A stretch of DNA of 30,659 nt from positions 1 to 30,659 of the forward strand of contig JAHHTO010000012.1 of assembly GCA_020024595.1 (NCBI GenBank), given 5' to 3'. Source of the stretch: Schaedlerella sp. (lineage in GTDB: Bacteria; Bacillota; Clostridia; Lachnospirales; Lachnospiraceae). The notes under the pieces were generated by a model. That model searched no databases and was not told where the DNA came from. It was given only the letters and a program-made list of their open reading frames with translations. A program made the position numbers and the translations under genes. Positions 1-8,258 of the stretch are shown here, in pieces (positions within the stretch are counted from its first letter, which is position 1; every line of letters begins with the position of its first letter).

Positions 1-800
1 TTCTTATTTCCGGAGCGCTTGCAGGAGAAACTTGTCTGGAAAAGGCTGTCGGCATTGCAGCTATGGTCAAAACTCAAAAACTACCGATGCAAGAGATTGC
101 CAGTCACTTGAAGGCAGAACTCGGAACGGAAGTCAAAGTAGCAGGTGTAGAAGCCATCATGGCTAGCCTTGGCGCATTGACTACTCCAGGTACCAAACTC
201 CCCCTGGCTATCCTTGACATGGGTGGCGGTTCTACCGATGCCGCAATCATCTCCAAAGACGGCAATGTCACCATGACCCATCAGGCAGGTGCAGGGGAAC
301 TGGTTTCTATGCTTATTCAAACAGAATTGGGATTAAATGACCGACATATCGCAGAACAAATTAAGAAATACCCCCTTGCAAAAGTTGAAAGCCTTTTCCA
401 CATGCGAATGGAAAACGGACAGATGAAATTTGTAGAGGAGTCCATCGATCCTCGTTTCTTTGGAAGAGTCGTTCTTCTAACAGACAACGGACTGATCCGT
501 ATCGAAGAAGAGATTCCGATGGAAAAGATTGTTCAAGTAAGGCGTGAAGCAAAACGTAAGGTTTTCATCACCAACGCATTCCGTGCATTAAAAAAAGTCG
601 CTCCTGAACACAACTTAAAAAACATCTCCACTGTTGTCCTCGTAGGGGGATCAGCTGAAGATTTTGAAATACCAGAAATGCTCACAGATGCACTGATCGA
701 TTATCGGATTGTCTGCGGGCGTGCTAATATCCGCGGTAACGAAGGACCTCGAAATGCAGTTGCAACCGGACTTGTATTGTCTTACCTCGGAGAATCATGA
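1..800 (+). CDS. Diol/glycerol dehydratase reactivase, large (alpha) subunit, 5'-truncated
   Basis: The reading frame is open from base 3 with no start codon, so the gene begins before the window; about 266 C-terminal residues are present. The family (DdrA/PduG, about 600 residues) is an Hsp70-like ATPase that frees inactivated B12 from coenzyme-B12-dependent diol or glycerol dehydratase so that fresh adenosylcobalamin can bind. Visible family marks are the phosphate-binding segment LDMGGGSTDAA (around residue 71), the GAGELVSMLI stretch, the VLVGGSAEDFEIPEMLTDAL segment, and the C-terminal ANIRGNEGPRNAVATGL signature. It is followed after 28 bp by the small reactivase subunit and then a cobalamin adenosyltransferase, the usual pdu-type order. 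The dehydratase subunits are therefore expected upstream, outside the window. Whether the enzyme acts on 1,2-propanediol or glycerol cannot be told from here. Confidence 0.93.
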   Translation, partial: LISGALAGETCLEKAVGIAAMVKTQKLPMQEIASHLKAELGTEVKVAGVEAIMASLGALTTPGTKLPLAILDMGGGSTDAAIISKDGNVTMTHQAGAGELVSMLIQTELGLNDRHIAEQIKKYPLAKVESLFHMRMENGQMKFVEESIDPRFFGRVVLLTDNGLIRIEEEIPMEKIVQVRREAKRKVFITNAFRALKKVAPEHNLKNISTVVLVGGSAEDFEIPEMLTDALIDYRIVCGRANIRGNEGPRNAVATGLVLSYLGES

Positions 801-828
801 TAACGAAAATTGCTAAGGAGCATATTGC

Positions 829-1173
829 ATGATTATTAAAAAACCTTGTATCTTTATTTACACACATAATGCGGACAATTCTGTTTTAAAAGAAGTTTGT
901 GCCGGAATCGAAGAAGAAGGTGTCTTTTATGATACCACAGAATTTCCTGATGAATGCATGAAAAAACTCGCTTATAAAGCGGCCAGAGATTCCATGCTCG
1001 GTTCTGGGATTGGTATTTTCGGCACAGCTGTCTGCCTGAAAATGCGTGGGTTGGAAAAAGGGCGTAACATCGAAAGTTATCTACATCCCACCCAGACACA
1101 ATGCCGGAATATTGGTGCCAACAGCGCCCGTGCAATTAAGAAATTGCCTTTCAAGGAGGACTATGGACTATGA
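829..1173 (+). CDS. Diol/glycerol dehydratase reactivase, small (beta) subunit
   Basis: This 114-residue protein matches the PduH/DdrB family (usually 110-125 residues), which pairs with the large reactivase subunit and swaps against the dehydratase beta subunit during reactivation. Typical features are the N-terminal IFIYTHNAD strand, the glycine-rich GSGIGIFGTAVCLKMRG centre, and the C-terminal GANSARAIKKLPF segment. The start follows AAGGAG with 8 bp spacing. The stop overlaps the next start as ATGA, so translation of the adenosyltransferase is probably coupled to it. It lies 28 bp behind the large subunit and belongs to the same transcript. Confidence 0.9.
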   Translation: MIIKKPCIFIYTHNADNSVLKEVCAGIEEEGVFYDTTEFPDECMKKLAYKAARDSMLGSGIGIFGTAVCLKMRGLEKGRNIESYLHPTQTQCRNIGANSARAIKKLPFKEDYGL

Positions 1174-1730
1174 AAATATATACAAAGACCGGAGATAAAG
1201 GAACCACGTCTCTGATGAACGGCATCAGCGTTTCCAAATCAGATGACCGTATCGAATTACTGGGAACAATCGATGAGTTAAGCAGTCACATTGGCCTTGC
1301 AAAGGTTCTTGCAAATGATGATTTTAAAGATACTCTTTCCCATATTCAGAAAAATCTAATTCAGATCATGGCTGGGATTGCAGATCCACGAGACTTAAAC
1401 TATCGATTTTCTTCCAGCGAAACAGCATCTCTAGAACAGGCAATTGACGAGATCGAGCAGTCCTTTCCAAGACCCAAGGAATTTATTCTCTATGGCTCCT
1501 GTGAGCAGTCTGCAAGACTGGATGTTGCAAGAGCTGTTGCAAGACGGGCCGAACGTCGTTTCCGTAAAGTATCCCAGTACTACGGAGCAGATGCCAAAGC
1601 TGCACAATACATCAATCGTCTTTCTGATTATCTTTATATATGTGCAAGATACGCGGATTATAAAGCAGAACACAAAAAAGAAGATAAAATTCAAGACAAC
1701 GTAATACGAAACATCTTGAAGGATATGTAG
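1170..1730 (+). CDS. PduO-type ATP:cob(I)alamin adenosyltransferase
   Basis: The 186-residue protein transfers the adenosyl group of ATP to cob(I)alamin, making the coenzyme used by the dehydratase whose reactivase is encoded just upstream. The N-terminal ATP-binding signature KIYTKTGDKGTTSL and the later SARLDVARAVARRAERR helix are diagnostic of the PduO/MMAB fold, and the length is standard for the single-domain form. Its start overlaps the upstream stop (ATGA) and is preceded by AAGGAGGA. The placement suggests dedicated cofactor supply within a dehydratase operon; a role in general B12 salvage is also possible. A hairpin about 40 bp downstream ends the operon. Confidence 0.93.
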   Translation: MKIYTKTGDKGTTSLMNGISVSKSDDRIELLGTIDELSSHIGLAKVLANDDFKDTLSHIQKNLIQIMAGIADPRDLNYRFSSSETASLEQAIDEIEQSFPRPKEFILYGSCEQSARLDVARAVARRAERRFRKVSQYYGADAKAAQYINRLSDYLYICARYADYKAEHKKEDKIQDNVIRNILKDM

Positions 1731-1766
1731 TCTTACTGACTATAGATTTTTGAATGTCTAAAATAT

Positions 1767-1811
1767 AAAAGAAGGTCTTCAACCAATTCGAACGATTGAA
1801 TACCTTCTTTT
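1767..1811. terminator. Bidirectional terminator between the adenosyltransferase and tetR
   Basis: A hairpin with arms AAAAGAAGGT and ACCTTCTTTT extends inward through TTCAA/TTGAA after one mismatch. A T-run follows on the plus strand and an A-run precedes it, so it can end transcription from both converging genes. Confidence 0.8.
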
Positions 1812-1829
1812 TCTATTTTTATCTCTTAT

Positions 1830-2459
1830 TTACCGCTCCACTTCGATATGACTCCGTATGATTGCACGAATTGCGCCATACAATTCCGGTTTTAATTCTT
1901 CAAAACTAATCGGATCATTTTCCAAAATCGTACTAAAAGAGGTAGAACTTGCCAGCTCCACGATCAAAAACAGCATTGTTTCCGGATTACGTAAATGAAC
2001 CGACGGAGCCTCCTCCAGAACCTTATAATAATAGTCTATTAACTTTACCTCAGAACTATACTCATGAGATTCCAGCGCAAGATGAAAGAACCCCCGACTC
2101 AAATTCTTAGACAAAAATTGTAAGACAAGCTTATTTTTCTGCAGTTCTCTCAACACATAATCAATCAGGTAAATCGTCTTGTCCTCAAAAAGTGTACTTT
2201 CATCCACCGAATCAAACTTTGCTTTCTGTGTCGCATGATAAGCGCTTAAAAATAATTTTTCTGCTGTTTTAACAATCAGCCTGTCTCTAATTTCATATTT
2301 ATCTTTAAAATAGAGATAAAATGTTCCTTTTGCCACACCGGCTTTTTGAACAATGTCATGGATAGACGTCTGAGCAATCCCCTTTGTAATAAATAAATCA
2401 TAAGAACTCTTCAAAAGAGCATTCAACTTCTGTATTTTATTTTCCTCTACCTTTCCCAT
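1830..2459 (-). CDS. TetR/AcrR-family transcriptional repressor
   Basis: The 209-residue protein has the N-terminal TetR helix-turn-helix at about residues 30-57 (SIHDIVQKAGVAKGTFYLYF, a near-consensus recognition helix), followed by an all-helical ligand domain that cannot be assigned. Its length is usual for the family. It is divergent from an MMPL transporter and a secreted heptad-repeat protein. Three matching palindromes in the 215-bp gap cover its own -35 and that of the transporter. I infer that it represses both directions and is released by a small molecule handled by the pump. The start follows AGGAAGGG. The gene converges on the adenosyltransferase with a shared terminator. Confidence 0.9.
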   Translation of the reverse strand: MGKVEENKIQKLNALLKSSYDLFITKGIAQTSIHDIVQKAGVAKGTFYLYFKDKYEIRDRLIVKTAEKLFLSAYHATQKAKFDSVDESTLFEDKTIYLIDYVLRELQKNKLVLQFLSKNLSRGFFHLALESHEYSSEVKLIDYYYKVLEEAPSVHLRNPETMLFLIVELASSTSFSTILENDPISFEELKPELYGAIRAIIRSHIEVER

Positions 2460-2517
2460 ACCGAATCCCTTCCTCTTCTCACTTTAGGAAAAACAATGAA
2501 AATTTATCATTTTTCCT

Positions 2518-2546
2518 AGTATAGTTCAAAAATGACCGAAAGTCAA
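2518..2546 (-). promoter_or_regulatory. Predicted sigma-A promoter of tetR
   Basis: On the minus strand, TTGACT (2541-2546) and TATACT (2518-2523) are separated by exactly 17 bp. The -35 lies inside operator 1, so autorepression is likely. Confidence 0.72.
2533..2545. promoter_or_regulatory. Putative TetR operator 1
   Basis: TGACCGAAAGTCA is a 5-bp inverted repeat with 3-bp centre (one mismatch in the arms). It overlaps the tetR -35 box. Confidence 0.65.
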
Positions 2547-2564
2547 TTTTTTTCCTGAAAATTA

Positions 2565-2593
2565 TTGACTTATGGTCATTTTTAGGGTATAGT
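2565..2593 (+). promoter_or_regulatory. Predicted sigma-A promoter of the MMPL operon
   Basis: TTGACT (2565-2570) and TATAGT (2588-2593) are separated by 17 bp. The -35 is embedded in operator 2, and operator 3 lies just downstream of the expected transcription start near 2600. Confidence 0.75.
2566..2578. promoter_or_regulatory. Putative TetR operator 2
   Basis: TGACTTATGGTCA has the same 13-bp architecture as operators 1 and 3. It overlaps the -35 of the transporter promoter. Confidence 0.65.
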
Positions 2594-2610
2594 GTTTTGC
2601 GTAAGCAAAA

Positions 2611-2623
2611 TGACCGTTAGTCA
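2611..2623. promoter_or_regulatory. Putative TetR operator 3
   Basis: TGACCGTTAGTCA is nearly identical to operator 1 and sits in the 5' untranslated region of the MMPL transcript. Centre-to-centre distances are 33 bp (1 to 2) and 45 bp (2 to 3). Confidence 0.6.
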
Positions 2624-2674
2624 TTATTTAAAAAAAGCGACAAACGGGATTCACATGAAAGGGAGGAATCATAC

Positions 2675-4801
2675 ATGATAAAAGCTGGCAAGAAGATTGT
2701 AAAATACAGAGTCATGATTCTCATTATCGGTATTTTACTTCTTATTCCTTCAGCACTTGGGTATCTAAACACAAGAGTAAACTACGATATTCTTTATTAT
2801 CTGCCTGACAACATTGATACAATGAAGGGACAGGATATTTTAAAGGATGATTTTGGAAAAGGCGCTTTCGCAATGGAAGTCGTCGAGGGAATGACAACCA
2901 AAGAGGTTGTCGATGTAAAAAAGAAGATTGAGCAGGTTGATGGAGTTGCAGAGGTCATCTGGTATGACTCTCTGGTTGACACTTCCATTCCTCTTTCTGC
3001 ACTTCCTTCTGATATGAAAGATATCTTCTACAAAGATGATGCTACATTGATGGCAATCTTCTTTGAAGATACCACTTCCGCAGACAGCACGATTGATGCC
3101 ATTGGAGAAATCCGTGAAGTCACCGGCAAACAATGTTTCCTAAGCAGTATGTCTTCTGTCGTAACCGACATTAAAAATCTGGCGGAAAAAGAAACCCCCA
3201 TCTACGTACTGATCGCAGTGCTGCTCTGCTGTATCATTCTGGCAACATTTATGGACAGCTGGCTGCTTCCGGTATTTTTCATGATCAGTATTGGAATGGC
3301 TATTCTCTATAATATGGGAACGAACTATTTCCTAGGTGAAATTTCCTATATTACAAAGGCATTAAGTGCCGTCCTTCAGCTCGGTGTCACCATGGATTAC
3401 TCTATTTTCCTCTGGCACAGCTATCAGGAGAATCAGGAGCGTTTTCCAGGAGATAAGAACCGTGCCATGGCACATGCTATTTCCAATACATTTGCATCCG
3501 TGGTAGGTAGTTCCACCACAACAGTTGCCGGATTCATCGCACTTTGCTTTATGAGTTTTACACTTGGAAAAGACCTTGGAATCGTCATGGCAAAAGGTGT
3601 TGTTTTTGGTGTTATCAGCTGTGTTACCATCCTGCCTTCTATCTTGCTTATTTTTGATAAGGCAATTGAAAAAACCATGCACCGCTCCATCATACCGAAT
3701 ATGGAGAAACCCGCAAAGTTTATTACAAAGCGCTTCAAAATATTCGTTGTACTATTTTGCATTTTCCTGATCCCGGCATTCTGGGGCTATACTAAGGCAG
3801 AAGTCTACTATAACCTTGATGCCACTCTACCAAAATATCTGAACAGTATCAAAGCAAACGAAAAACTGGCAGACACTTTTGACATGAATGCAACACATAT
3901 GGTACTTGCTGATGCGGATTTATCCGCAAAAGATGCGAAAGCCATGCTAGATGAAATGTCCGATATAAAGGGCGTTAAATTTGCGCTTGGTCTAGACAGC
4001 ATTCTTGGTTCTGCAATTCCAAGAAATGTCATTCCTGCAGAACTGACAGATACACTAAAGCAAGGTGGCTGGCAGCTTATGCTTGTACAATCCGAATATA
4101 AAGCTGCAACAAACGAAGTCAATCAACAATGCGATGAATTGAACAGCATCATCAAGAAATATGACAGTAATGCCATGTTGATCGGAGAAGCTCCATGTAC
4201 AAAAGATTTGATCACAATTACCGACAAAGATTTCAAGATTGTCAGCGCAATTTCCATTCTCGCTGTCTTTCTCATCATTGCCTTTGTATTTAAATCTTTC
4301 AGCCTTCCGGTAATCCTCGTATCAGTCATCGAATTTGCGATTTTTATTAATCTAGGAATCCCTTATTATACCGGAACGAAAATGCCATTTATTGCATCTA
4401 TTGTAATTGGAACAATTCAACTTGGAGCAACTGTCGATTATGCAATTTTAATGACTACACGATATAAAAAAGAACGATGTAAAGGAAAAGAAAAGTATGA
4501 AGCAGTACGGATTGCACTTACAACATCCATCAGCTCGGTTATTGTTTCCGCACTTGGATTCTTCGCCGCAACATTCGGCGTTGGTCTGTACTCAGATATC
4601 GATATGATTTCCGCACTTTGTACACTAATGGCACGAGGCGCGATCATCAGTATGTTTGTTGTAATCTTCCTTCTACCGTCCATGTTGGTTGTATTTGACC
4701 GTATCATCTGTGCAACAACGAAAGGAATGAAGCAGGCAATCGCTGAAGCGCAAAATTCCACATCTACAGCTCTTGATACAAATGACACTGCAACTGTATA
4801 A
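2675..4801 (+). CDS. MMPL/RND-superfamily transporter
   Basis: The 708-residue integral membrane protein has the duplicated RND layout. One transmembrane helix near residues 12-30 is followed by an extracytoplasmic domain to about 170 and then five clustered helices to about 335. The pattern then repeats, with a helix at about 357-375, a second soluble domain to about 515 and a final helix cluster to about 680. Each half carries an Asp-Tyr pair in its proton-relay helix (GVTMDY, D241-Y242; GATVDY, D588-Y589), matching the paired DY residues known in MmpL3. That supports proton-driven export of a lipid or amphiphile. The start follows GGGAGG. The substrate is unknown. It is co-transcribed with the secreted heptad-repeat protein 24 bp downstream and controlled by the divergent TetR. 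Confidence 0.88.
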   Translation: MIKAGKKIVKYRVMILIIGILLLIPSALGYLNTRVNYDILYYLPDNIDTMKGQDILKDDFGKGAFAMEVVEGMTTKEVVDVKKKIEQVDGVAEVIWYDSLVDTSIPLSALPSDMKDIFYKDDATLMAIFFEDTTSADSTIDAIGEIREVTGKQCFLSSMSSVVTDIKNLAEKETPIYVLIAVLLCCIILATFMDSWLLPVFFMISIGMAILYNMGTNYFLGEISYITKALSAVLQLGVTMDYSIFLWHSYQENQERFPGDKNRAMAHAISNTFASVVGSSTTTVAGFIALCFMSFTLGKDLGIVMAKGVVFGVISCVTILPSILLIFDKAIEKTMHRSIIPNMEKPAKFITKRFKIFVVLFCIFLIPAFWGYTKAEVYYNLDATLPKYLNSIKANEKLADTFDMNATHMVLADADLSAKDAKAMLDEMSDIKGVKFALGLDSILGSAIPRNVIPAELTDTLKQGGWQLMLVQSEYKAATNEVNQQCDELNSIIKKYDSNAMLIGEAPCTKDLITITDKDFKIVSAISILAVFLIIAFVFKSFSLPVILVSVIEFAIFINLGIPYYTGTKMPFIASIVIGTIQLGATVDYAILMTTRYKKERCKGKEKYEAVRIALTTSISSVIVSALGFFAATFGVGLYSDIDMISALCTLMARGAIISMFVVIFLLPSMLVVFDRIICATTKGMKQAIAEAQNSTSTALDTNDTATV

Positions 4802-4825
4802 ATAAAAAATAAGGAGGATATTATC

Positions 4826-7204
4826 ATGAAAAATAAAGAATTCAGAACCCTAATGGCAGTTATTACATTGACAGGAACATTGATTATGAGCATGACCGCC
4901 GGTGCCGCACCGGTTTATGCCGCAGATACAAATACAGCTTCTGTCACCACAGAAACAACGACAGATACTGCTTCTACAACTTCCACTGTCAAACCATACA
5001 AGGACGAAACCGTATATGCAACCATCGACGGAAACGGCACGGTAAAATCAGTCACCGTATCCGATCAGCTGAAAAATATTTCAGGCAACAAAGAATTCAA
5101 AGACAAATCTGATTTAAAAGACATTGAGAATATAAAGGGTGATGAAACTTTTCAAACAACAGGCAATACTCTCGTATGGAATACTGCTGATGCCGATATC
5201 TGTTATCAGGGTACAACAACAAAAGAACTTCCTGTTGGCGTAAATGTAACTTACACTCTGGACGGCAAAGAAATGAACGCCGACGCACTCACCGGAAAGA
5301 GCGGTCACCTCATCATTCGCTACACCTACCAAAACAAAACCTCCAAAAATAACGGAGAGACCACACCATTCCTGATGGCTACCAGTTTAATGCTAGACAG
5401 TGCGCAATTCAAAAATGTGACCATCACAAACGGAAAGCTCATTTCAGACGGGGAGAAGAATATGGCAGTTGGATTCGGTTTTCCTGCAATTCAGGAAATG
5501 CTTGGAACCAACGAACTGGATATACCGGATTATTTTGAAATAGAAGCAGATGTTGTCGACTACGCACCTGTATCCGGAATTACCATTGCAACCAATAACT
5601 TGTTCAGTGATTTGGACACAGACAGCTTCAGCAGCCTTGCAGATCTGCGCGGTTCTATGAACCAGCTTCAAAGTGCATCGAACCAGCTTGTTGAAGGCAG
5701 CGGTGCATTACGTTCAGGTTTAGATACGCTCCTTTCTTCTTCTGGTACACTGACAGACGGTATCAACCAGCTTGCATCCGGAAGCACAACTCTGGCAAAC
5801 GGCACTCAGACTTTAAAAAACGGAGCCAATGAACTGTCCGCCGGACTGAGCACTGCTTCTTCTAAGGTATCCTCTGAACTGTTGCCTGGTATTCAGGCTC
5901 TGGATGCCGGCGTTGCACAGATGCAGGGAAGTCTGCAAACAAACTTACCAACACTTGCAAATGGTGTAAATTCACTGGACACTGGTCTGGCTCAGGTTGC
6001 AGATGGTACAGCTGCCCTCAGCAATGGAATCAGTCAGGTGGCAGCCGGCACTTCCGCATTACATGCAGGACTTACTCAGGCCGGAACAGGTGTAAGCGCC
6101 TTATCCGGTGGCGTTCAAGCACTGGCAGCAAAAACAGGTGTTGGTTCAGCTCTTGTCAATGGAATCACAAATATTCAAAACGATGCTTCTTATTTACACG
6201 AGAAACTGAATACTCTCGCAAATGGAGCTACCACTTATACAGCACCAGCATCTTCTGACAGTTGGGATGAAATCAACACACTGCAGAGTCTGGTGGATTC
6301 CGGCACGCTCCCAGAAGAAGCTGCAGCAAGCATCACCGGTGTTATTGCCACTCTGCAAGCAGAGCAGAACGAACGTGATATTGCACCTGCCGCAGCTCCA
6401 CCAATAACTGCAAGCGATCTTAATCAATTAGCCGCTACCGCAGATGCTTTGTCCAATGGATCTGTTGCGATATCCGCTGGTGTTGCCGAACTCAATGCAC
6501 AGTTTAAACCCGGAGACGGCACTACACTCGCTGACGGTGTGGCACAGCTCGATGCCGCACTGAATCCAGGAACCGGTACAATTACGTCTGCTGCTGCACA
6601 GCTTGATGCTGCTTTAAACACAGGAGACGGCACGAACCCATCTCTTGCATCTGCAGCTGCCCGGCTCGATGCTGCTTTGAATACAGGTGATGCTTCCTCT
6701 GGAACATCCAGTATCCGCGCAGGTGCATCTGCACTGAATCAGGCTGTAAACGGAGAGGGCGGACTCACCGAACAAGTAACCAACGGCGTATCCCAGTTAA
6801 AAGGCGGTACTTCACAGCTCGTAGCAGGTATTGATGGAGAAAATGGTCTGGCTTCCGGTTTAAATCTCCTTTCTGCCGGCGCTCTCAGACTTGCTTCCGG
6901 AAGCAATGATCTAAACACAGGGGCATCAACTCTAGCTTCCGGCCTTGGTACCTTACAGAACGGTTCCGGTGCATTGATTGATGGTGTACAGCAATTGGAC
7001 GACGGTGCCGCACAGCTTAACAACGGTATGATTCAGTTTAATGAAGAAGGGATCAAAAAACTTGTGAATGCATTCGGTGGCGATATCGAAGGTTTGCTGG
7101 ACAAAACAAACAGTATGCTGGATGCTTCCAGAAAATATAAGAACTTCTCTGGAATCACAGACGATATGGATGGTGAAGTCAAATTTGTATTTATAACTGA
7201 GTAA
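4826..7204 (+). CDS. Secreted X-X-X-Leu-X-X-Gly heptad-repeat protein (YhgE/Pip-like)
   Basis: The 792-residue protein starts with a signal peptide (hydrophobic stretch about 8-27, likely cleavage after AAPVYA). A globular region to about residue 265 contains the DYFEIEADVVDYAPVSG segment. A long run then repeats Leu and Gly every seven residues (for example LASGSTTLANGTQTLKNG) to about residue 740. This is the heptad-repeat type found in YhgE/Pip-like proteins. A four-unit insertion of a longer repeat (QLDAALN type) lies around residues 553-632. YhgE and Pip are membrane-anchored at both ends, but no C-terminal transmembrane helix is present here; the chain ends in DGEVKFVFITE. It directly follows an MMPL transporter, so it is probably an extracellular partner or scaffold for that pump. 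The exact function is unknown. Confidence 0.82.
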   Translation: MKNKEFRTLMAVITLTGTLIMSMTAGAAPVYAADTNTASVTTETTTDTASTTSTVKPYKDETVYATIDGNGTVKSVTVSDQLKNISGNKEFKDKSDLKDIENIKGDETFQTTGNTLVWNTADADICYQGTTTKELPVGVNVTYTLDGKEMNADALTGKSGHLIIRYTYQNKTSKNNGETTPFLMATSLMLDSAQFKNVTITNGKLISDGEKNMAVGFGFPAIQEMLGTNELDIPDYFEIEADVVDYAPVSGITIATNNLFSDLDTDSFSSLADLRGSMNQLQSASNQLVEGSGALRSGLDTLLSSSGTLTDGINQLASGSTTLANGTQTLKNGANELSAGLSTASSKVSSELLPGIQALDAGVAQMQGSLQTNLPTLANGVNSLDTGLAQVADGTAALSNGISQVAAGTSALHAGLTQAGTGVSALSGGVQALAAKTGVGSALVNGITNIQNDASYLHEKLNTLANGATTYTAPASSDSWDEINTLQSLVDSGTLPEEAAASITGVIATLQAEQNERDIAPAAAPPITASDLNQLAATADALSNGSVAISAGVAELNAQFKPGDGTTLADGVAQLDAALNPGTGTITSAAAQLDAALNTGDGTNPSLASAAARLDAALNTGDASSGTSSIRAGASALNQAVNGEGGLTEQVTNGVSQLKGGTSQLVAGIDGENGLASGLNLLSAGALRLASGSNDLNTGASTLASGLGTLQNGSGALIDGVQQLDDGAAQLNNGMIQFNEEGIKKLVNAFGGDIEGLLDKTNSMLDASRKYKNFSGITDDMDGEVKFVFITE

Positions 7205-7296
7205 ATAAAGTGGTACTTCATCAGCTACCCCTTTTTATATACAACTTGCCGATTGTAAATATTTTTTACTCTTACTATAATAAGACTATACAAAAA

Positions 7297-7336
7297 CTGG
7301 GGCTGTCGCGCTAAATAATTAGTGCGACAGCCCTAG
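7297..7336 (-). terminator. Strong terminator of the epimerase-side operon
   Basis: An 18-bp stem with two G-U pairs (core GGGCTGTCGC/GCGACAGCCC) and a very tight loop spans 7297-7336. On the minus strand it is followed by TTTTT (complement of 7292-7296), so it mainly terminates the leftward gene. On the plus strand the T-run is poor, though the hairpin may also slow transcription from the heptad-protein gene. Confidence 0.8.
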
Positions 7337-7343
7337 CTTTCTC

Positions 7344-8213
7344 TTATGCCACTATAATCTGATATTTTTTCACAAAAGTCTCACCACTTTTTACTGAATT
7401 AATCGCTGATTTTTCTGAAATCTCTCCTTCAAATTTGTAATCATCACAGCATCCTGCCCACGGTTCCAGACACACAAATGGCGCTCCTGGTGGAGACCAG
7501 ATTCCCAAATTTGAAAATTCTTCACATTTCAATCCAACATACGGAGTTCCATCTCTCTTACAAAGCCAAACCTCGTCTACCTGCCCCCCGTCAAATATAA
7601 ATGTATCAACCTGAAACATCTCCTCACTCAAAGGATAATATCCGTCTTTAAGCAACATCGTATATGTCGAATCCGGTATTATGGTTCCAGTAGGTAAATC
7701 AATCTCCAAATACTCTAATTTATCTTTTCCCGGGAACTTCAGACAATAATCTGTTTTTACTTCTCCTTTTTCTGCAAAAGAAAATGCCGGATGCCCACCA
7801 ATTGTAAAGTACATGCTTTTGTCCGTACAGTTCTTTACTTGCCATTCAACATTCAGTTCTTTTCCGTTTAACTGATAGTTGATATATAACTCGAAATCAT
7901 AAGGATATACTTTTTTCGTTTCTTCTGTCGAATGCATCATGAACGAAATCTGATCTTCTGACATACCTACGCAGTCGAACCGAGTATTCCTTGCAAATCC
8001 ATGCTTTGAAGCCGAATATTGTATCCCGTCAATTTTCACACGATTCTCCCAGGCTTTTCCTATATTGGGAAATAAAATTGGAGAATGACCTTTCCAGAAT
8101 TTCTCATCTCCATTCCAGAGAATCTCCGTGTTTCTTTCCTTATCAAATATTCGTATTACTTCTGCTCCCAACTCAGCAATCTCTACATACAAAACATCAT
8201 TTTCCAGCTTCAT
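7344..8213 (-). CDS. Aldose 1-epimerase (galactose mutarotase-like) family protein
   Basis: The 289-residue protein belongs to the beta-sandwich mutarotase fold, of the LacX-like subgroup. It shows HGFARNTRF near the N-terminal third, the TIGGHPAFSF motif with the catalytic-type histidine, and PFVCLEPWAG near the end. It probably interconverts anomers of a sugar or sugar phosphate in the cytoplasm; the substrate is not identifiable. A start five codons earlier is possible, but GGAGG stands 8 bp before the inner ATG, so the inner start is preferred. The gene sits 45 bp downstream of the foldase-like lipoprotein gene and is likely read on the same transcript, although the two functions have no evident link. 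Confidence 0.85.
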   Translation of the reverse strand: MKLENDVLYVEIAELGAEVIRIFDKERNTEILWNGDEKFWKGHSPILFPNIGKAWENRVKIDGIQYSASKHGFARNTRFDCVGMSEDQISFMMHSTEETKKVYPYDFELYINYQLNGKELNVEWQVKNCTDKSMYFTIGGHPAFSFAEKGEVKTDYCLKFPGKDKLEYLEIDLPTGTIIPDSTYTMLLKDGYYPLSEEMFQVDTFIFDGGQVDEVWLCKRDGTPYVGLKCEEFSNLGIWSPPGAPFVCLEPWAGCCDDYKFEGEISEKSAINSVKSGETFVKKYQIIVA

Positions 8214-8258
8214 ATATGCATCCTCCATCTATTCTCATGTACACTCTTATCATAAACA

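Noticed and set aside
2486..2517. Inverted repeat AGGAAAAA/TTTTTCCT in the tetR leader as a fourth operator
   Set aside because: It does not share the TGAC/GTCA core of the other three sites, and A/T runs pair easily by chance.
7205..7245. Terminator directly after the heptad-protein gene (GGTA...TACC then T-run)
   Set aside because: The stem is only four sure base pairs with mismatches; too weak to list, although the T-run at 7232 is suggestive.
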